Shown here: positions 25,372 through 34,922 of the stretch, piece by piece
Position numbering within the stretch: position 1 is the first letter of the stretch
Layout: the number at the start of each line of letters is the position of its first letter
Origin: Maribacter arenosus
GTDB lineage: Bacteria > Bacteroidota > Bacteroidia > Flavobacteriales > Flavobacteriaceae
NCBI RefSeq assembly: GCF_014610845.1
Contig: NZ_JABTCG010000002.1
Location: 612,599 to 676,598, forward strand
DNA length: 64,000 nt
Direction of reading: 5' to 3'
Notes under the pieces: model-generated
Database searches by the model: none
Told to the model about the DNA's origin: nothing
What the model saw: the letters and a program-made list of their open reading frames with translations, nothing else
Made by a program: the position numbers and the translations under genes

Positions 25372-27852
25372 ATGAAAATCCTTACTAACAACCTTACCAT
25401 AATCTTCTTGGTTTTTTTCTGCATCGGGGTATTTGCACAGTCATCCCCTTCATCAGAAGTCACCCAAGTATATAGTAACGCCTCCACAACTAATAGCACG
25501 GCTGAAAATACATCTTCAAAAAAAACAGCTCTTTTTGAAGAAACTGCCTTCAACAAAGGTATTCCTCAAAGAAAACTAACCAACCTTGCTAAGGTGGATG
25601 ATGGATACTATATTATTGCAGGTGTTTTTGGAAAAAGTCGTAATGCCAAAAAAGCAGTAAGAAAATACAAAAAGATGGGGTTTGATCCGGGATATATATA
25701 TAATCCTGAAAACAACATGAACTATCTGTATTTAGAACAACATACCGATTGGAATATTGCACTTGAAGCCTGTAGCACCAGTTTGAACAATCGCTATAAA
25801 GATGAGGTCTGGATTTTGAACGCCGCCTTTTCGGACGGGTTTGAAAAAACCGAAGAGCCTATAGACGTGGAGGAAGTGTCCTATGCCTTGTTGGAAGGCC
25901 AAAAACCTTCAGACGATAACATTTCCAAGAATCCAGGAAACAAATCCAAGTTAATCCAAAAAGCAGATACCTACTTTGACAAAATGTGGTATGCGGAAGC
26001 GGCGGAATTATATGAACAAGCTTTAAGTAAAGGAGAAAAAAACTATTCTTTCGATATTATCCAAAAAGCGGGTGACGCCCATTATTTTAATACCAATATG
26101 GAAAAAGCCTATCACTGGTATAACATATTGTATGAAAAATATGGGAAAGAAATGTCGGCGGACAACATCTTTAAATATGCACATTCTTTAAAGGGTACCG
26201 GCAAATATGCCCGTGCAAAACGACTTATGCGCCTATACAATAGAAAAATGAAGGATCCTAACGCCTCCATTACGGACAATTTGGCCGATAAGGCATTGGC
26301 GAACGAGGTGGTCCTGGATGAACTACGTAGTACAAAACAAGATTTCGATGTTTTCAACTTGGCCATCAATTCAAAATATTCGGAATTCTCGCCTATGTTC
26401 CATAATAACGGGCAAGTCGTCTACGCTTCCTCCAATGACACTTCGATATTCACTACCAGAAAATATAAATGGAACAATCAGCCCTATTTAGATCTGTATG
26501 TTGCTAAATTGAATGAGGAATCCCAGGAACTAAAGGATGCCATTAAATTCTCAAAAGCCGTTAACACAAAGTATCACGAGGCATCGGTAACCTTCTCCCC
26601 AGACAATGAAACCATGTATTTTACCCGTAACAACTATGGTAAGAAATTGAAACGGGACAAAAAAGGGGTAAACCATTTAAAGATATACCAATCTAAAAAA
26701 ATCAACGGGGAATGGACGGAAGCAACCGAAGTGTCCTTCAACAGTGACGATTATTCCACGGGGCACCCTGCATTGAGTCCAGATGGCAAACTACTCTATT
26801 TTGTGTCGGACATGCCGGGTAGTATCGGTCAAACCGATATTTTCGTCGTTGATGTGCTCGAAGGCGGTCAATTTTCGGAACCCAGAAACCTAGGCCCGGG
26901 CATTAATACCGAAAGAAAGGAAATGTTCCCTTTTGTCAATAATGAAAAGATATATTTCTCTTCAGACGGTCATGTCGGTCTTGGCGGATTGGATGTTTTC
27001 GAGGCTGCCCTTGATGAAGAGGGTGGTTTTCTAGAGGTAAAGAACCTCGGGCAACCGATTAACAGCAACAAGGATGATTTTTCCTATATCGTGAACGAGC
27101 AAAACCAAAAAGGGTTCTTTGCTTCGAACAGAAAAGGCGGCAAAGGGGATGATGACCTCTATTCCTTTAAACGATTGAAAGTAGAGGAAGTTCCTGAAAA
27201 CCTGAATGCCATAGCAGGTACGGTCACTGAATTGGTAACGGGCGAACTAATGCCAAAAACTTTGGTGACTTTACTGGACGAAAACAATATTAAACTGAAA
27301 GAAATGGTTGCCGATGATGATGGCAACTTCCTATTCGAGGATTTGGACGGAGATACCAAGTATATCATTAGAACCACAAAAAGTGACTATTTTGATGAGG
27401 TGGTGGAAGTTTCAACCAAAGACAATGAGGTTGTAAATACCGACGTTGCATTAAGAAGATTAAAGGAAATGATCGCTATTGAGGATGGAATACGAAAATT
27501 GAAAACCGAAATGATCTATTTCGATTTTGACAAATCATACATAAGAAAGGACGCATCTGAAGAACTTGATAAACTCGTGCAGGTCATGACAGAGTACCCT
27601 ACCATGGTTATTAAGATCGAGTCGCATACCGACTCTAGGGGTAAACGGGCTTATAATAAGTACTTGTCCGAAAAGCGCGCCAAATCAACAAAGGAATATA
27701 TTATCTCAAAAGGAATTGATCCCAATAGGATTCAAAGCGCTATAGGATATGGTGAGGATAGACTGATAAACGAATGTGATGGAACTGTGCGGTGTACAGA
27801 AGCCAACCATTTGCTTAACCGAAGATCGGAATTCATAATCGTAGATATGTAA
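25372..27852 (+). CDS. OmpA family protein with SPOR-like, TPR-like, PD40 propeller and regulatory-like domains (PorE-like)
   Basis: An 826-residue secreted protein. In order: signal peptide (residues 1-23, ending VFAQ), SPOR-like module at about 66-155 (VDDGYYIIAGVFGKSRNAKK then YLYLEQHTDWNIALEA), TPR-like helices at about 190-300, a PD40/WD40-like propeller at about 330-600 with repeated FSPD/LSPDGK motifs, a carboxypeptidase-regulatory-like beta domain at about 615-700, and an OmpA domain from about 715 (YFDFDKSYIRKDASEELD, ESHTDSRGKRAYN, LLNRRSEFIIV). TPR-propeller-regulatory-OmpA is the architecture of PorE, which links the type IX secretion motor to peptidoglycan; paralogues accompany PorP/SprF genes. 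It is monocistronic with a strong terminator behind it. The SPOR-like module is an addition shared with the protein at 49686-51836. Confidence 0.85.
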   Translation: MKILTNNLTIIFLVFFCIGVFAQSSPSSEVTQVYSNASTTNSTAENTSSKKTALFEETAFNKGIPQRKLTNLAKVDDGYYIIAGVFGKSRNAKKAVRKYKKMGFDPGYIYNPENNMNYLYLEQHTDWNIALEACSTSLNNRYKDEVWILNAAFSDGFEKTEEPIDVEEVSYALLEGQKPSDDNISKNPGNKSKLIQKADTYFDKMWYAEAAELYEQALSKGEKNYSFDIIQKAGDAHYFNTNMEKAYHWYNILYEKYGKEMSADNIFKYAHSLKGTGKYARAKRLMRLYNRKMKDPNASITDNLADKALANEVVLDELRSTKQDFDVFNLAINSKYSEFSPMFHNNGQVVYASSNDTSIFTTRKYKWNNQPYLDLYVAKLNEESQELKDAIKFSKAVNTKYHEASVTFSPDNETMYFTRNNYGKKLKRDKKGVNHLKIYQSKKINGEWTEATEVSFNSDDYSTGHPALSPDGKLLYFVSDMPGSIGQTDIFVVDVLEGGQFSEPRNLGPGINTERKEMFPFVNNEKIYFSSDGHVGLGGLDVFEAALDEEGGFLEVKNLGQPINSNKDDFSYIVNEQNQKGFFASNRKGGKGDDDLYSFKRLKVEEVPENLNAIAGTVTELVTGELMPKTLVTLLDENNIKLKEMVADDDGNFLFEDLDGDTKYIIRTTKSDYFDEVVEVSTKDNEVVNTDVALRRLKEMIAIEDGIRKLKTEMIYFDFDKSYIRKDASEELDKLVQVMTEYPTMVIKIESHTDSRGKRAYNKYLSEKRAKSTKEYIISKGIDPNRIQSAIGYGEDRLINECDGTVRCTEANHLLNRRSEFIIVDM

Positions 27853-27877
27853 AAACCAATCCCAAAGGATGAATTCA

Positions 27878-27912
27878 AAACCGCGAATCTTTGTAGATTC
27901 GCGGTTTTTTTT
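27878..27912 (+). terminator. strong intrinsic terminator after the OmpA-like gene
   Basis: A perfect 12-bp stem AACCGCGAATCT/AGATTCGCGGTT with a TTGT loop is followed by a run of T. It is 26 bp after the stop codon. Confidence 0.9.
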
Positions 27913-28041
27913 ATCTCTTTTCCACTTTCACCACATTAAACCAGGGGTTGACAACAAAAATAACCCTAAAATGCACTTAATCAATTGATTATCTGTTGTA
28001 AGTAATACCTAAAATCTTTATTTAACCTAAAACCAATCAAG

Positions 28042-28212
28042 ATGAAAAACGTATTATTGATCAAAGAAATTTACATTGAAGCCTTTAGAAACTTAGGGCA
28101 CGCCTTTGTTAAATCCTATTTTAGAGCCTTTTCATGGTTTTGCATTGCCAGCTACATCATAATGCTTTATGCTTTTGCATTTAGGGTTTCCACGGGGTTT
28201 GCATTCGATTGA
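28042..28212 (+). CDS. small membrane protein, copy 1 of a tandem pair (DUF6747-like)
   Basis: A 56-residue protein beginning MKNVLLIKEIYIEAFRNLGH and ending FAFRVSTGFAFD, with one membrane helix between. The protein at 28448-28618 has the same length, the same LLKEIYxEAF start and the identical last ten residues, which confirms that both are real genes. The type is widespread in Flavobacteriaceae (DUF6747 by recollection, not certain). It has its own terminator. The function is unknown; the conserved amphipathic ends suggest a small inner-membrane factor. Confidence 0.8.
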   Translation: MKNVLLIKEIYIEAFRNLGHAFVKSYFRAFSWFCIASYIIMLYAFAFRVSTGFAFD

Positions 28213-28236
28213 ATCTTTTAAACCAACCATACTTTT

Positions 28237-28267
28237 AAATGCGTCCTTTATCGGGCGCATTTTTTAT
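28237..28267 (+). terminator. intrinsic terminator after small gene 1
   Basis: AAATGCG (28237-28243) pairs with CGCATTT (from 28256), with TCC/GGG extending the stem around a short loop, and T-rich sequence follows. Confidence 0.65.
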
Positions 28268-28447
28268 TTATGGACTTCCATACGAATAAGATAGATTGAC
28301 CATTCGTCCCATATAAATACCTTTCATGGAATCCATAAACCAGGGCAAACTACATTATCCGAAAAGGCGTGCTGTTCATCTCTTTTTTTTTACTTGCTGC
28401 TTTGAAATAGGGAATTTAGCACTATAATTAATTAAAATCATGGGCGT

Positions 28448-28618
28448 ATGAACAAACTATTACTTTTAAAGGAAATTTATTTTGAGGCATTTAAGAACTG
28501 GAGCAATCTGTTTATTAAAAGATATTTTAAGGTGTTTTCATGGCTCTGTTTTGCCTTATTGGCAATTGTAATTTATGCATTTGTATTTAGAGTATCTACT
28601 GGATTTGCTTTCGATTGA
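28448..28618 (+). CDS. small membrane protein, copy 2 of a tandem pair (DUF6747-like)
   Basis: A 56-residue protein beginning MNKLLLLKEIYFEAFKNWSN and ending FVFRVSTGFAFD. It is collinear with copy 1 without gaps: a charged amphipathic N-terminal half, one membrane helix, and the conserved FRVSTGFAFD tail. Third-base differences are frequent, so the duplication is old and both copies are under selection. Its upstream region (28380-28447) differs from that of copy 1, and each copy has its own terminator, so separate regulation is likely. The function is unknown. Confidence 0.8.
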   Translation: MNKLLLLKEIYFEAFKNWSNLFIKRYFKVFSWLCFALLAIVIYAFVFRVSTGFAFD

Positions 28619-28650
28619 AACAAATTTCCATACCTATCAATGCCGAATTA

Positions 28651-28684
28651 AAAAGCCCTGAAGTAGTTTGCTTCAGGGCTTTTC
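28651..28684. terminator. bidirectional terminator between small gene 2 and the DUF4837 gene
   Basis: AAAAGCCCTGAAG pairs perfectly with CTTCAGGGCTTTT around a 7-base loop. A flanks one side and T the other, so it can serve the convergent genes on both strands. Confidence 0.85.
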
Positions 28685-28702
28685 AATAACAACCGGATAT
28701 AA

Positions 28703-29689
28703 TTATTCAATAAATCGAAGTGTTTTCATAATGGCCTCCAATTCGAACATATAATCCCGCTTTTCAGTAGATGGTGCAAAGGTAAAACCTTCAACGACCA
28801 TTTTTCGATTATGCTCTCGATCATTAACAATATAGGTTAAAAAGGGTCCGGCCATCGGATAGTTCTTAATATCCCACAAGCCTCGTACCTCTACCGCTTT
28901 GTTTCCGGCTACCTCTGCTGGAAAAACAGAAGGCGAGAACGCCGGTTCTGTACGCATATGTGTTTTTTTGCCTGGAACATCGGGCCCAGGAATATACAAG
29001 TTTCCAATAGAATCGCGCATGCGCACAATATCCTTGACAAAAGTTGAATCAACCGAAAAACTATCCCATGGCATTTCATAGGCTATTATATTCATTGTGC
29101 CTTTTTGGATCTGCCTTTCGAACCAAACAAAATTCTCCTCTGTTTTTACAATTTTATATATAGAGGGTACTCTTAAATTGATTCCAAATTTATCCTCTAG
29201 GTCCTTTTCCTTATTCAATGATATTAAAAAACGCCGTTGCGCCTCTTTTGTTTCCAGGTCTTTGAATGCATTGATGATCTCAGGGGCTTTCTTATCGAGA
29301 TTTTCGATGACCTCGTCATCAGAATTTCCTTTGATCACTGCTATATTTTGAGGCTTGGAATACATATTACTCTTGATGTGTGCCAAATTCAAGGTGTCCT
29401 TTTGAACATATAAGACGTTCCTACTCTTGCGCACGGAACCAGAAAACACCTCGGGGGGAATTTGGGTAATGGTAAATATGGGCTCTTCCATGGTCAAACC
29501 CAGCGAAGATGCTGCAAAATACTGTCTTACCTTATCCCCGACCTTAGACTTCCACGCCTCGTTGTCGATAACAATGATCAATGAGTTATAGGCGCCAATT
29601 GATTCTGGCAAATAACTCTTTTCACCGTTGTCTTTGCAAGATAGAATGATTGCAAAAAAAAGGGTGAACAGTAACTTAAAATGCTTCAT
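28703..29689 (-). CDS. DUF4837 family lipoprotein
   Basis: A 328-residue protein with a lipoprotein signal peptide (LLFTLFFAIILSC, lipid-modified Cys at residue 18) and the body typical of DUF4837: YNSLIIVIDNEAWKSKVGD near the start and YMFELEAIMKTLRFIE at the end. The family is restricted to Bacteroidota and of unknown function. It lies 13 bp downstream of the LysM lytic transglycosylase gene and is probably cotranscribed with it, which suggests a role in the cell envelope. Confidence 0.85.
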   Translation of the reverse strand: MKHFKLLFTLFFAIILSCKDNGEKSYLPESIGAYNSLIIVIDNEAWKSKVGDKVRQYFAASSLGLTMEEPIFTITQIPPEVFSGSVRKSRNVLYVQKDTLNLAHIKSNMYSKPQNIAVIKGNSDDEVIENLDKKAPEIINAFKDLETKEAQRRFLISLNKEKDLEDKFGINLRVPSIYKIVKTEENFVWFERQIQKGTMNIIAYEMPWDSFSVDSTFVKDIVRMRDSIGNLYIPGPDVPGKKTHMRTEPAFSPSVFPAEVAGNKAVEVRGLWDIKNYPMAGPFLTYIVNDREHNRKMVVEGFTFAPSTEKRDYMFELEAIMKTLRFIE

Positions 29690-29702
29690 AAGTGATATTG
29701 AT

Positions 29703-31346
29703 TTACGATGAACAATTGCACAATTTCAATTTTGTGCCTGGTTTTAGATTGTTACCGCTAATACCGTTCCATTCTCGTAAATTTTCGATACTAATTCCTG
29801 GATATTTTTTAGAAATGGTCCAGAGCGAATCCCCGCTTTTCACCGTATGTATTTTAGATTCGGGCAGATTAGCTGTACTAGCTACCGTTTGGGGGCTTTT
29901 TGAGGTGCTCTTAGAGGCCATAACGGGTTTTCTAGAGTATATGGTCAAGCGTTGGCCCACTCGTAGGTTATTGCTTCTTAAACCATTCCATCTTTTGATT
30001 TGGCTAACCCCAACACCATAACGTTCCGCTATTTTTCCCAGATAGTCCCCACTGCGTACTTTGTACCGAATTCTATCATCGGCCTTGACCAATTGGGGTA
30101 AAGGGGATTCCTTACTTTTAAGCTGTTCCCCAACGTGGGCATAAATGGCTGTTTCGTTGGCAACGAATTTACCCATTGCCGCCTTTGGCAACCTGAGCGA
30201 ATATTCCTTTCCTTCAACATATGGGATAATATTCAGTTTATAGGATGGGTTCAATACCTTTAATTCTTCAACCCCTACACCTACCAATTCGGAAATCTGA
30301 TTGAAGGTGATCATGCTTTTAACATGGATCGTATCAGTTTCAAAATAGGTGCGGTCCACTTTTTGTGCCTTTATGCCATGCTCATCGGCATACTCCAGTA
30401 AATACATGGTAGCTAAAAAAGCGGGGACATAACCTGCTGTTTCACGTGGAAGATTTCTTCGGATATTCCAGTAGTTTTTATACCCTCCAGACCTTCGAAT
30501 GGCCTTGTTCACATTGCCAGGCCCTGAATTGTATGCCGCAAGTGCCAGGTCCCAATCGTCGAAAATATCATAGAGTTTAGACAAATATTTACAAGCAGCT
30601 TCCGTTGATTTTATAGGGTCGCTGCGTTCGTCCACATAACTGCTTACATCCAATTTGTACATTTTGCCAGTACCGTACATGAACTGCCAAAGCCCTGTTG
30701 CACCTACCCGGGATTTAGCCCTTGGATTTAAAGCGGATTCAACAATGGCCAAATATTTCATTTCGAGGGGTATGTCGTGTTTATCCAATTGTTCCTCGAA
30801 CATGGGAAAATAAAACTGACTTACGGTCAACATCCTTTCAATAAGTCCACGCTTACGTACCAAGAATGATTTGATCACATTTTCCAAGGATGGATTATAG
30901 GCAACATTGAAAGGGGTTTTTTGGTTTAACCGCTCAAGCCGCATTTTAAGGGTATCGGTGTTGAGGGTGATTTCTGTGACCACAGTGGGGTCTAATTGAG
31001 CCACTTCTTCGAACATTTCGTCAGAAAGCGAGGCGCTCTCATAGAGCTCCTTCATCCAAAGACTATCATATTTGGCTGCGATGTCAATATCCTTTAAGTC
31101 ATAGGCCTTAGTGTCGCCTAGGGCTGCCATAGGCAAGGAATTGTCATTGATTTTATTTGAGGATTCAAGGAGTTCCATTTGTTCAACCCCTTCCATATCC
31201 AAGGCGAGTGTGTCTAAAGGAATATCCTTAGCCTGTACTACCTTGAGCTGCTCTTGTGAAGTAGGATTGCCTTCTTGTGCACATACCGAAATATTCAAAA
31301 AAGCAACCAAAACAAAACTTAAGGGCCAAAACTTAAATGGGTTCAT
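29703..31346 (-). CDS. MltD-like lytic murein transglycosylase with LysM repeats
   Basis: A 547-residue secreted protein. It has a signal peptide ending VCAQ (residue 24), a SLT domain whose catalytic glutamate is E203 in YLAIVESALNPRA, followed by GATGLWQFMYGTG and LALAAYNSGPGNVNKA, and two clear C-terminal LysM repeats (YKVRSGDYLGKIAERYGV and HTVKSGDSLWTISKKYPG). It cleaves peptidoglycan glycan strands without water, forming anhydromuramic ends. It follows pgk by 115 bp and precedes the DUF4837 gene by 13 bp. A near-parS 16-mer lies within its coding region (30438-30453). Confidence 0.92.
   Translation of the reverse strand: MNPFKFWPLSFVLVAFLNISVCAQEGNPTSQEQLKVVQAKDIPLDTLALDMEGVEQMELLESSNKINDNSLPMAALGDTKAYDLKDIDIAAKYDSLWMKELYESASLSDEMFEEVAQLDPTVVTEITLNTDTLKMRLERLNQKTPFNVAYNPSLENVIKSFLVRKRGLIERMLTVSQFYFPMFEEQLDKHDIPLEMKYLAIVESALNPRAKSRVGATGLWQFMYGTGKMYKLDVSSYVDERSDPIKSTEAACKYLSKLYDIFDDWDLALAAYNSGPGNVNKAIRRSGGYKNYWNIRRNLPRETAGYVPAFLATMYLLEYADEHGIKAQKVDRTYFETDTIHVKSMITFNQISELVGVGVEELKVLNPSYKLNIIPYVEGKEYSLRLPKAAMGKFVANETAIYAHVGEQLKSKESPLPQLVKADDRIRYKVRSGDYLGKIAERYGVGVSQIKRWNGLRSNNLRVGQRLTIYSRKPVMASKSTSKSPQTVASTANLPESKIHTVKSGDSLWTISKKYPGISIENLREWNGISGNNLKPGTKLKLCNCSS
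30438..30453. other. near-match to the parS centromere sequence inside the lytic transglycosylase gene
   Basis: TGTTTCACGTGGAAGA differs at one position from a parS-type 16-mer (TGTTnCACGTGnAACA). Two perfect copies lie at 36735-36750 and 38638-38653. Being inside a conserved coding region, it may be a chance match. Confidence 0.3.
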
Positions 31347-31461
31347 ATGACATTCTTTAGTTATCGGGAACTAACGAAAATCGTATTTTTTTTTGAAAGA
31401 ATAAAATTAAAAAGCCTAAAGTATCGTTTTATCCTGCAAGTCCCGTTAATCGATAACGCCC

Positions 31462-32655
31462 TTACCCCTCTAATATTGCAGCGATTCCAGGTAATGTTTT
31501 CCCTTCCAAACTCTCTAACATTGCCCCACCTCCGGTAGAAACATAACTCACTTTGTCCTGAAAACCAAATTGCTTAACAGCTGCCACAGAATCTCCACCC
31601 CCTACCAGCGAAAAAGCACCATTTTGTGTAGCATCATCTATAAAATTACCAACACTGATCGTGCCTTTGGCGAATTTCTCCATTTCAAAGACCCCAACTG
31701 GGCCATTCCATAAGATCGTTTTGCTTTTTAAAATCACTTCCCTAAAGATTTCGAGGGTTTTTGGGCCTGCGTCCAAACCTTGCCAGCCATCTGGAATCTT
31801 ATCAACATCCACTACCTGTGTTTTTGCATCGTTACTGAAATCACTGGCAGCAACTACATCCACAGGAATATGCACCTTAACACCTTTTGCCTTTGCTTGT
31901 TCAAGAATGCTCAAGGCAAGGTCCATCTTATCATCTTCACAGATGGAATCCCCAATTCTACCGCCATGGGCCTTGACAAAAGTATAGGTCATACCGCCCC
32001 CTATGATCAAATGATCAACTTTATCGAGGATATTCTCAATAATCGTGATTTTAGAGGATACCTTAGCGCCCCCAAGTATTGCCAATACTGGTTTTTCCCC
32101 AGTGCGCATTACTTTTTCAATGGCTATTATCTCTTTGGCCAATAAATATCCGAAGCATTTTTTACCAGGAAAGAATTGGGCGACAATTGTGGTGGAAGCA
32201 TGGGCCCTATGTGCTGTGCCAAATGCATCATTCACATAAATATCCCCCAGTTTGGCAAGCTGTTTGGCGAATTCCACATCCCCCGAGGTCTCTTCATTAT
32301 GAAAACGAAGATTTTCCAATAAGAGAACTTCACCTGCCTTAAGCGATGCAACCGCTTTCCCTGCTTCTTCACCAACACAATCGGCAACGAATTTTACCTG
32401 CACGCCAATGATTTCGGATACCTTTCCACAGATGTGTTTAAGGGACATATCCTCATTGCGTTCTCCTTTCGGTCTGCCCAAATGGCTCATTAACACAGCA
32501 CTACCGCCATCTTCCAAAACTTTGATAATTGTTGGTTTCGCAGCTTCGATCCTATTGGTATCCGTAACTTCGAAGTTTTCATCCAAAGGGACGTTGAAAT
32601 CAACTCGGATCAATGCTTTTTTATTTTCAAAATTAAAATCGTCGATGGTCTTCAT
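31462..32655 (-). CDS. pgk: phosphoglycerate kinase
   Basis: A 397-residue glycolytic enzyme of normal length that transfers a phosphate from 1,3-bisphosphoglycerate to ADP in the cytoplasm. Signatures are RVDFNVPLD near residue 20, [17 protein letters not shown], the hinge WNGPVGVFE and the nucleotide-binding GGGDSVAAV near the C-terminus. A TACATTTG -7 box is found just upstream (32679-32686, minus strand). It heads a run with the lytic transglycosylase and DUF4837 genes. Confidence 0.97.
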   Translation of the reverse strand: MKTIDDFNFENKKALIRVDFNVPLDENFEVTDTNRIEAAKPTIIKVLEDGGSAVLMSHLGRPKGERNEDMSLKHICGKVSEIIGVQVKFVADCVGEEAGKAVASLKAGEVLLLENLRFHNEETSGDVEFAKQLAKLGDIYVNDAFGTAHRAHASTTIVAQFFPGKKCFGYLLAKEIIAIEKVMRTGEKPVLAILGGAKVSSKITIIENILDKVDHLIIGGGMTYTFVKAHGGRIGDSICEDDKMDLALSILEQAKAKGVKVHIPVDVVAASDFSNDAKTQVVDVDKIPDGWQGLDAGPKTLEIFREVILKSKTILWNGPVGVFEMEKFAKGTISVGNFIDDATQNGAFSLVGGGDSVAAVKQFGFQDKVSYVSTGGGAMLESLEGKTLPGIAAILEG

Positions 32656-32678
32656 AATGCTATGCTTTAAATGAACGG

Positions 32679-32686
32679 CAAATGTA
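32679..32686 (-). promoter_or_regulatory. -7 box for pgk
   Basis: On the minus strand TACATTTG matches TAnnTTTG, 23 bp before the pgk start codon. No clear -33 TTG is seen at the usual distance. Confidence 0.45.
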
Positions 32687-32765
32687 AAGATTTATGGATT
32701 CTTAAAAAAAATAGAGCGCCCTAATTTCGTCAGTTCCATACATTTATTTACTTGGGCAAAAAAAC

Positions 32766-32773
32766 TATCTTTG
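32766..32773 (+). promoter_or_regulatory. -7 box directly before holB
   Basis: TATCTTTG is a perfect TAnnTTTG box but lies only 4 bp before the ATG at 32778. If used, the transcript would start at or very near the start codon, giving a leaderless mRNA. No good -33 element accompanies it. Confidence 0.35.
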
Positions 32774-32777
32774 GACT

Positions 32778-33953
32778 ATGCTGTTCAAGGATATTTTAGG
32801 GCTTACCCATATCAAGAATCATTTGGCCTCAAGTGCGGAAGCTGGTCGTATTCCCCATGCACAATTGTTTGTAGGTCCAGAAGGTTCTGGCACCCTGCCT
32901 ATGGCCTTGGCCTATGCCCAATATATTATTTGCGGGAACCTAAATGGGGAAAATGAAGGCCAAAACCAGGTATGTAATACCAAATGCGACACCCTCTCGC
33001 ATCCCGATATGCACTTTGCCTTTCCGGTATCGAATTCTGAAAAGGTTAAAAGCCATGCGGTAAGCAACCATTATATGGAAGAATGGCGGCAATTTATCAG
33101 GGAACAGCCCTATGGTAACCTATTTGATTGGTACCGATTGATAGGTGTTGAAAAAAAACAGGGTCAAATCGGGGTCGATGAGGCACATGATATTGTAAAA
33201 AAGCTATCCTTGAAATCATATGAGGGCGGTTACAAAGTGATGCTAATTTGGATGGCCGAAAAAATGAATACGGCCACAGCGAACAAATTGCTGAAATTGA
33301 TTGAAGAACCACCACAAAAAACAGTTTTCCTATTGATTGCCCAAAACGAAGGGGATATCATACAAACTATTAAATCACGTTGTCAAATTCTACATTTTCC
33401 GCCTTTGTCCGAAGAAGCCATGGCCAAAGGACTCGAGGAAAGAGGATTGGTGCGTGAAGAAGCGCTACGCTTGGCCCATGAGGCCAACGGCAATTTCAAT
33501 AAGGCGCTGGATTTAATGAACAAGGATTCTGAGGATTTGGTATTTGAAAGATGGTTTGTACAATGGGTTCGTAGTGCTTTTAAAGCCAAAGGCAACAAAG
33601 CGGTGATTCATGAATTGATACTTTGGGCCGAAGAGGTGGCAAAGACCGGAAGGGAAACCCAAAAGAAATTCCTACAATATTGTATTACGGTCATGCGCCA
33701 AGCCATGCTCCTTAATTACAATGTCAAGGAATTGGCATTTATGCGTATTCATGTAGACGGATTCAAATTGGAGAATTTCGCGCCTTTCGTTCATGAAAAC
33801 AATATTTTACCTATAGTAGCCGAATTGGAAGATGCGATGTACCACATTGAGCGGAATGGAAATTCGAAATTAGTCCTGACCGATCTTTCAATTAAACTCA
33901 CCCGTTTATTACACACAAAAGAAACCCCTTTCCTTAATCAAAACCAACCTTAA
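32778..33953 (+). CDS. holB: DNA polymerase III clamp-loader subunit delta' (HolB-like)
   Basis: A 391-residue AAA-type clamp-loader protein. The start MLFKDILGLTHIKNHLASS and PHAQLFVGPEGSG (a P-loop-like segment) are typical of delta'. A conserved SHPDMHFAFPVSN segment follows the CNTKC pair, and MNTATANKLLKLIEEPP and IKSRCQILHF (sensor 1/SRC region) identify the clamp-loader family. It takes part in loading the sliding clamp at the replication fork. Its start codon lies 122 bp from the divergent pgk start, and DoxX-like follows after 11 bp. Confidence 0.9.
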   Translation: MLFKDILGLTHIKNHLASSAEAGRIPHAQLFVGPEGSGTLPMALAYAQYIICGNLNGENEGQNQVCNTKCDTLSHPDMHFAFPVSNSEKVKSHAVSNHYMEEWRQFIREQPYGNLFDWYRLIGVEKKQGQIGVDEAHDIVKKLSLKSYEGGYKVMLIWMAEKMNTATANKLLKLIEEPPQKTVFLLIAQNEGDIIQTIKSRCQILHFPPLSEEAMAKGLEERGLVREEALRLAHEANGNFNKALDLMNKDSEDLVFERWFVQWVRSAFKAKGNKAVIHELILWAEEVAKTGRETQKKFLQYCITVMRQAMLLNYNVKELAFMRIHVDGFKLENFAPFVHENNILPIVAELEDAMYHIERNGNSKLVLTDLSIKLTRLLHTKETPFLNQNQP

Positions 33954-33964
33954 AGTTTATTTCT

Positions 33965-34363
33965 ATGACACTGCTTTTAAACAATATCTCCGAAATTCTT
34001 CTTTCCCTCTTTTTGGTCATTACATTTGTTCAAAGTGGATTGGATAAACTCTTCGATTGGAACGGAAATCTATCCTGGTTAAAGGGGCATTTTGAAAATA
34101 CACCCTTAAAGAACGTAGTGCCTTTATTGTTGGGTATTGTGCTAGTCCTTGAGGTGATTGCGGGCGTTTTATGCACTATAGGTATTTATCAACTCATAAG
34201 TATAGGCGAAAGCCAAGTGGCCTTTTATGGGGCTGTTTTATCCTGTTTGGTATTATTGATGCTGCTTTTTGGCCAACGTGTGGCCAAAGACTATGACGGC
34301 GCAAGAACCATCGTTATCTATTTTGTGCCAGCGATCTTTCTTGTCTTTTTGCTTCAGCCCTAA
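33965..34363 (+). CDS. DoxX-like small membrane protein
   Basis: A 132-residue protein with four predicted membrane helices. The first helix ends in FVQSGLDKLFDWNGNLSWLKGHF, and a KNVVPLLLGIVLVLEVIAG segment follows, both typical of DoxX-family proteins of Bacteroidota. The biochemical role of the family is not clear. It is 11 bp after holB and likely cotranscribed. Confidence 0.75.
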   Translation: MTLLLNNISEILLSLFLVITFVQSGLDKLFDWNGNLSWLKGHFENTPLKNVVPLLLGIVLVLEVIAGVLCTIGIYQLISIGESQVAFYGAVLSCLVLLMLLFGQRVAKDYDGARTIVIYFVPAIFLVFLLQP

Positions 34364-34368
34364 AACAA

Positions 34369-34396
34369 AAAACCCCAACAATTACGTCAGGGTTTT
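34369..34396. terminator. probable bidirectional terminator
   Basis: AAAACCC and GGGTTTT form a 7-bp stem around a 14-base loop between the convergent DoxX-like and OmpH-like genes. The stem is short, so efficiency is uncertain. Confidence 0.5.
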
Positions 34397-34415
34397 GATT
34401 TATACTTGATTCGTT

Positions 34416-34922
34416 TTATTTTTTGTACTTATCATTAAGAATCTTGGTAATCTCATCGGTAAGGTCATTGGTCTCTTTACCATACAAAACGCTACCACCA
34501 TCACCACCGCCTAGAATATAAGCATACGAATGGGCTTTCCCATACGCCTTGATCTCTTCCTTTACTTTGGTTACCAGACTATCCATGTCGGTTTGCCCTT
34601 CCATCTGTAATTGTTGTTCCTCTTGTTGCAACTGTTGTCCAATGAACTGTCCTTTTTGCTGAAACATCCCATATTCTTCTTGTGCTTTCGCTTGCGACAT
34701 ACTTTGGGCCTTTGCTTGAAAGGCTTGGGCTTCTAGTTGAAAAGCTTGAGTAATACTGTCTTTCTTTTTTCCAAAAGTTTCTAACCTGGTTTTGTATTTC
34801 GCCTCAACGTCTATTTTTTCTTGATAGTCTTGCATTAATTTAACGTTATCTACAAATCCTATTTTTTCTTGTTGACAGGATATCATGAACAACACCGTAG
34901 CGGCCATTACTAATTTTTTCAT
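34416..34922 (-). CDS. OmpH/Skp-like lipoprotein
   Basis: A 168-residue protein with a lipoprotein signal peptide (MAATVLFMISC, Cys at residue 16), then IGFVDNVKLMQDYQ, a long Gln/Lys/Ala-rich coiled coil (about residues 40-120), and a compact C-terminal region (YILGGGDGGSVLYGKETNDLT). This is the Skp/OmpH fold, periplasmic chaperones that hold unfolded outer-membrane proteins. The lipid anchor is unlike the soluble Skp of enterobacteria but common in this phylum. It stands alone. Confidence 0.82.
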   Translation of the reverse strand: MKKLVMAATVLFMISCQQEKIGFVDNVKLMQDYQEKIDVEAKYKTRLETFGKKKDSITQAFQLEAQAFQAKAQSMSQAKAQEEYGMFQQKGQFIGQQLQQEEQQLQMEGQTDMDSLVTKVKEEIKAYGKAHSYAYILGGGDGGSVLYGKETNDLTDEITKILNDKYKK

